Of a stretch of 64,000 nt of DNA, positions 61,239 through 64,000 are shown in pieces. The translations under genes were made by a program, and so were the position numbers. The stretch lies in assembly GCF_024508235.1 (NCBI RefSeq), contig NZ_CP101943.1, positions 1,116,001-1,180,000 of the forward strand. Reading direction: 5' to 3'. Source of the DNA: Halococcus qingdaonensis. GTDB taxonomy: Archaea > Halobacteriota > Halobacteria > Halobacteriales > Halococcaceae. The notes below the pieces were generated by a model. That model did not search any database, had not been told where the DNA came from, and saw only the letters and a program-made list of their open reading frames with translations. Position 1 is the first letter of the stretch. The number at the start of each line of letters is the position of its first letter.

Positions 61239-62081
61239 ATGATAGACGAGACGGTCGAGGAGATCCGCGAGATGCAGACCCACAGCTCCTCGGTGGTCGC
61301 CGTCAAAGCCGCCCGCGCGCTCGAATCGCTCACCGAGCGCGAGTTCCGGAGCCTCGACGACTATCTCCGTGACGTCGAGCGCAACTCGACGACGCTCCGA
61401 CAGGCCAACCCCTCCCACGCCTCCCTCCAGAACACCCAGCGCGAGATCGTCGCCGCGCTCGACGATGAGTTCCCGGACATCGAGGCGGCCAAGGCCCGCA
61501 CGCGGGAGGCGGCCCGGAACGTGATCGAGCGCGTCGAGATGGCCAAACGCCGCGCGGCCGAGTACGGCGCGATGGCGCTCGACGACGGGATGACGGTGCT
61601 CACGCACGACTACTCCTCGACGGTGCTCGAAGCGATCGAACTCGCCGGGCGCGAGGGGGCCGATCTCACCGTCTACGTGACCGAGGCGCGACCGCGCTAT
61701 CTCGGGCGCAAGAGCGCGCGCACGCTCGCGGCGATCGACCGCGTCGAGACACACCTCGTCGTCGACAGCGCCTGCGGCCACTTCCTTCCCGAGTGCGATC
61801 GTGTGCTCATGGGGATGGACTGTATCGTCGGCGAGACCCTCTACAACCGCATCGGCAGCCTCCCGATCGCCGCGACCGCCGCCGAGACCGACACGCCGGT
61901 GACGGTCGTCGGCTCCGGCGCGAAGATCATCGACGACGGGTTCGTCTTCGAGAACGAGTTCCGATCGAGTAGCGAAGTGATGCGCGAGCCCGCCGAGGGG
62001 TTCTGGATCGAGAACCCGGCCTACGACGCGACGCCGCTCTCGCTCGTCGATTCGGTCATCACCGACGAAGGCATGCGCTGA
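61239..62081 (+). CDS. aIF2B-like (eIF-2B alpha/beta/delta family) protein
   Basis: 280 residues. Helical N-terminal half and Rossmann-like C-terminal half of the eIF2B/MTNA/R15P-isomerase superfamily: LTHDYSSTVLEAI, TEARPRYLGRKSA, VLMGMDCIVGE and NRIGSLPIAATA. Relatives act in translation or as ribose-1,5-bisphosphate isomerases; which applies is not settled from sequence. A GGAGG-type ribosome site sits 7 bp before the ATG. Divergent from mre11, and its stop abuts the stop of the zinc ribbon gene. Confidence 0.83.
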   Translation: MIDETVEEIREMQTHSSSVVAVKAARALESLTEREFRSLDDYLRDVERNSTTLRQANPSHASLQNTQREIVAALDDEFPDIEAAKARTREAARNVIERVEMAKRRAAEYGAMALDDGMTVLTHDYSSTVLEAIELAGREGADLTVYVTEARPRYLGRKSARTLAAIDRVETHLVVDSACGHFLPECDRVLMGMDCIVGETLYNRIGSLPIAATAAETDTPVTVVGSGAKIIDDGFVFENEFRSSSEVMREPAEGFWIENPAYDATPLSLVDSVITDEGMR

Positions 62082-62282
62082 CTACGCGTAGACGACTTCT
62101 CGGGGGCGGTTCGCGATCGTCGCGCCACAGTCGGGACAGCGGTAGACGACCCGATCTGGGTCGTCCTCGGCGGGTTCGACCCGCCAGTCGCCGTCGATCG
62201 GACTTGCGTGACCGCACGTGGGACAGAAGAGCGTGCCCTTTCGCGGTGCGCCGCTGGTTGTGGATTGTCGTGCTGTTCTCAT
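62082..62282 (-). CDS. Small zinc-ribbon protein
   Basis: 66 residues with two CxxC knuckles (FCPTCGHAS and YRCPDCGAT) spaced about 30 apart, a classic zinc ribbon. Short basic N-terminus. Function unknown. Convergent with the aIF2B-like gene with no gap between stops. Confidence 0.75.
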   Translation of the reverse strand: MRTARQSTTSGAPRKGTLFCPTCGHASPIDGDWRVEPAEDDPDRVVYRCPDCGATIANRPREVVYA

Positions 62283-62364
62283 CGGTTTCGGCTACGGGCG
62301 CGAGAGCAATAGTATTGGCGGCTGACGGTGTTTAATGGTGTTCGTTCCCGGTCGATAGTGGGAG

Positions 62365-62700
62365 TCAGTACTGATAGCGGCGGACGTCGTCCTGGTTCTG
62401 GGATTGACCCTGCATCTCCATCCCGCCAGTCATCTCGTCGAACGTCATCCCCGAGAGATACTCGTCGTAGGTCACGTCGTAGCCGCCACGGAGGTGGAAG
62501 TCGAGCCGGCCGGTCTCGACGCTGGTCTGGAAGAGCATGTGGACCGCCCGTCGGAGCAGTTCGTCGGTCTCCTCGGGGCCGAGCGCGCAGGTGAGCAGCG
62601 CGAGTTCGTTGCGCGTCTCGCGGTCGAGATCCATAGCTACCTCGTCGCCGAGATCGGTGTAGCGCGATTCGACGTCGGCGGAGAGATCGTCGAGACTCAT
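62365..62700 (-). CDS. Conserved acidic protein of unknown function
   Basis: 111 residues, MSLDDLSADVESRY start. The first 65 residues are helical and acidic; the C-terminal part has HLRGGYDVTYDEYLSGMTFD then a Met/Gln-rich tail (GGMEMQGQSQNQ). No known domain recognised. Divergent from mutY. The clean frame and coding bias support a real gene. Confidence 0.68.
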   Translation of the reverse strand: MSLDDLSADVESRYTDLGDEVAMDLDRETRNELALLTCALGPEETDELLRRAVHMLFQTSVETGRLDFHLRGGYDVTYDEYLSGMTFDEMTGGMEMQGQSQNQDDVRRYQY

Positions 62701-62793
62701 GGCCGGTCTGGGTCTGCCGCCCGCAAACCGCTTTCGGGTCGATTCCCTGTCGAACCGCCACGCGTATGACGTCCACGGCCGAACGAACGACGA

Positions 62794-63708
62794 ATGAGCG
62801 AGTCCGCGTTCTCGTTGCCGGACGACCCCGATACCGTCCGCCGTGCGCTCGTCGAGTGGTACGAGGCGGACCATCGCGGGTTCCCGTGGCGCGAGACGAC
62901 CGATCCGTACGAGATCCTCGTCTCGGAGGTGATGAGCCAGCAGACTCAGCTCGAACGGGTCGTCGAGGCGTTCGACGGGTTCGTCGAGCGCTGGCCCGAC
63001 GCCGAGCGCCTCGCGGCCGCCGATCGCTCGGCCGTGGTCGGTTTCTGGAGCGATCACAGCCTCGGCTACAACAATCGGGCGCGCTATCTCCACGAGGCCG
63101 CCGGACAGGTGATGACCGAGTTCGACGGCGAGTTCCCCGAGACGCCCGGCGAACTCCAGGAGCTCCAGGGCGTCGGTCCCTACACCGCGAACGCGGTGGC
63201 GAGCTTCGCCTTCAACAACGGGAACGCGGTCGTCGACACGAACGTCAAGCGTGTGCTCCACCGGGCGTTCGACATCCCCGACGACGATGACGCCTTCGCG
63301 GATGCTGCCGGGGAACTGATGCCCGCTGGCGAGTCGCGAACCTGGAACAACGCGATCATGGAACTGGGTGGTGTGGCGTGTACGAAAACGCCCGCCTGCG
63401 ACGACGCATCCTGCCCCTGGCGCGCGTGGTGTGACGCCTACGCAACCGGCGATTTCAGCGCACCCGACGTACCCACGCAGTCGCCGTTCGAGGGGAGTCG
63501 TCGGCAGTTCCGCGGGCGCACCGTCCGGATTCTCGGCGAGTACGACGAGCTGGCGCTCTCGGAGCTCGGCCCGAGAGTCCGTGTCGACTACACGACTGAC
63601 GGCGAGCACGGCCGCGAATGGCTGCAGGAACTACTCGCCGATCTCGAAGACGACGGACTGGTCGCTGTCGATACCGACGGCGAGACGACCGTCAGACTAC
63701 AACGCTGA
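62794..63708 (+). CDS. mutY: A/G-specific adenine glycosylase MutY
   Basis: 304 residues. Removes adenine opposite 8-oxoguanine. HhH-GPD motif LQGVGPYTANAVASF with catalytic Asp in AVVDTNVKRVL, and the Glu of SEVMSQQTQ. Iron-sulfur cysteines are Cys196, 202, 207 and 213, spacing C-x5-C-x4-C-x5-C instead of the usual C-x6-C-x2-C-x5-C. The C-terminal part (about 215-304) is shorter than the bacterial MutT-like domain and ends in a winged-helix-like segment. ATG at 62794. Confidence 0.93.
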   Translation: MSESAFSLPDDPDTVRRALVEWYEADHRGFPWRETTDPYEILVSEVMSQQTQLERVVEAFDGFVERWPDAERLAAADRSAVVGFWSDHSLGYNNRARYLHEAAGQVMTEFDGEFPETPGELQELQGVGPYTANAVASFAFNNGNAVVDTNVKRVLHRAFDIPDDDDAFADAAGELMPAGESRTWNNAIMELGGVACTKTPACDDASCPWRAWCDAYATGDFSAPDVPTQSPFEGSRRQFRGRTVRILGEYDELALSELGPRVRVDYTTDGEHGREWLQELLADLEDDGLVAVDTDGETTVRLQR

Positions 63709-63739
63709 CGATCGCCGGAAACAGGTTCGCTCGCCCCGA

Positions 63740-63934
63740 TCAGAGGATGAGCGAGATGATGGCGAGAATGACGAAGATGATGATGAGAATGCGGGCGATT
63801 CCGGCCGACAGCCCTGCGATGCCCTGTGCACCGGCGAGGTAGGCGACGATCGCGAGGACGATGAAGACGACTGCCAGGTAGAGGAAGTCGCCGGAGAACT
63901 GCAGCGCCGCTCCGGTGAGGGCGAGCGGGTTCAT
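63740..63934 (-). CDS. DUF1328 family small membrane protein
   Basis: 64 residues with two hydrophobic segments (LYLAVVFIVLAIVAYLAG and ILIIIFVILAIISLIL), and AGLSAGIARIL between them, matching the DUF1328/YtjA pattern. Role unknown, possibly stress related. The last 66 bp of the window beyond it hold nothing I can call. Confidence 0.78.
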   Translation of the reverse strand: MNPLALTGAALQFSGDFLYLAVVFIVLAIVAYLAGAQGIAGLSAGIARILIIIFVILAIISLIL

Positions 63935-64000
63935 CGGAACGCTCCGACGGCCGCGGTCAGTCGGTGGCGATGACGATTGGAGGCTGTTTCGAACATCACG

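Overview
The window comes from a haloarchaeon (class Halobacteria). The DNA is GC-rich, and almost every predicted protein is rich in Asp and Glu and poor in Lys. The information-processing genes are archaeal: a TFB, the proteasome-activating nucleotidase PAN, an Mre11-Rad50-NurA-HerA operon, MutY and an aIF2B-like protein. Exported proteins use Tat signals (RRxFL) and some carry PGF-CTERM-like C-termini. Many genes have a TATA-like box 25 to 30 bp before the start codon, which implies leaderless mRNAs. I cannot name the genus. I see no transposase, CRISPR array, rRNA or replication origin. The only tRNA gene is tRNA-Val(CAC).

Layout, left to right. 1-6434: the end of an XPD/DinG-like helicase, a tiny membrane protein, a CAP-domain protein, a Nudix-like protein, an S9 peptidase and a Thr/Pro-rich anchored protein. 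6431-8878: a FolC-FolP fusion for folate/pterin synthesis. 9008-15423: two divergent transcription units (TatD-like hydrolase, two TIM-barrel sugar isomerases and a UbiA prenyltransferase; against a myo-inositol-phosphate synthase-like protein and an alkaline-phosphatase-superfamily enzyme). Together they look like a haloarchaeal version of the bacterial and algal ebo metabolite cluster. 15431-19587: two tandem secreted cupredoxin/PQQ-type sugar dehydrogenase fusions; a third copy lies at 43009-45036. 19758-23167: purine synthesis (a PurN-PurH fusion and PurB). 23394-29569: a ferritin-like protein and a six-gene lysine/diaminopimelate operon with overlapping genes (dapA, dapB, dapD, lysA, dapF, dapE).

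29849-35584: an NYN protein, a PUA protein, PAN, a cytochrome P450, a TFB and a DtxR/FeoA regulator. 35684-39710: an ABC importer that resembles ThiB-ThiP-ThiQ. 39730-43002: a MobA-like nucleotidyltransferase, MoeA, a Bat-like regulator and a TetR regulator. 45110-49893: an AT-richer membrane protein, a PhoA-type alkaline phosphatase, a quinone-reductase-like dehydrogenase and an MgtC/DUF4010 membrane protein. 50018-52212: ThiC, cobalamin adenosyltransferase and tRNA-Val. 52213-53223: a small AT-rich island behind the tRNA with a HEPN-like gene. 53290-61013: the five-gene mre11-rad50-nurA-X-herA repair operon, in which X is an unrecognised protein. 61239-63934: an aIF2B-like protein, a zinc ribbon protein, a small conserved protein, MutY and a DUF1328 membrane peptide.

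The most interesting regions are the ebo-like cluster with its own palindromic candidate operator, the unknown partner in the HerA-NurA operon, the set of three copper/sugar dehydrogenase fusions, the HEPN island behind tRNA-Val, a dispersed modular repeat (three copies, two of them flanking purB) and a 96-bp hairpin element at 2819-2914.
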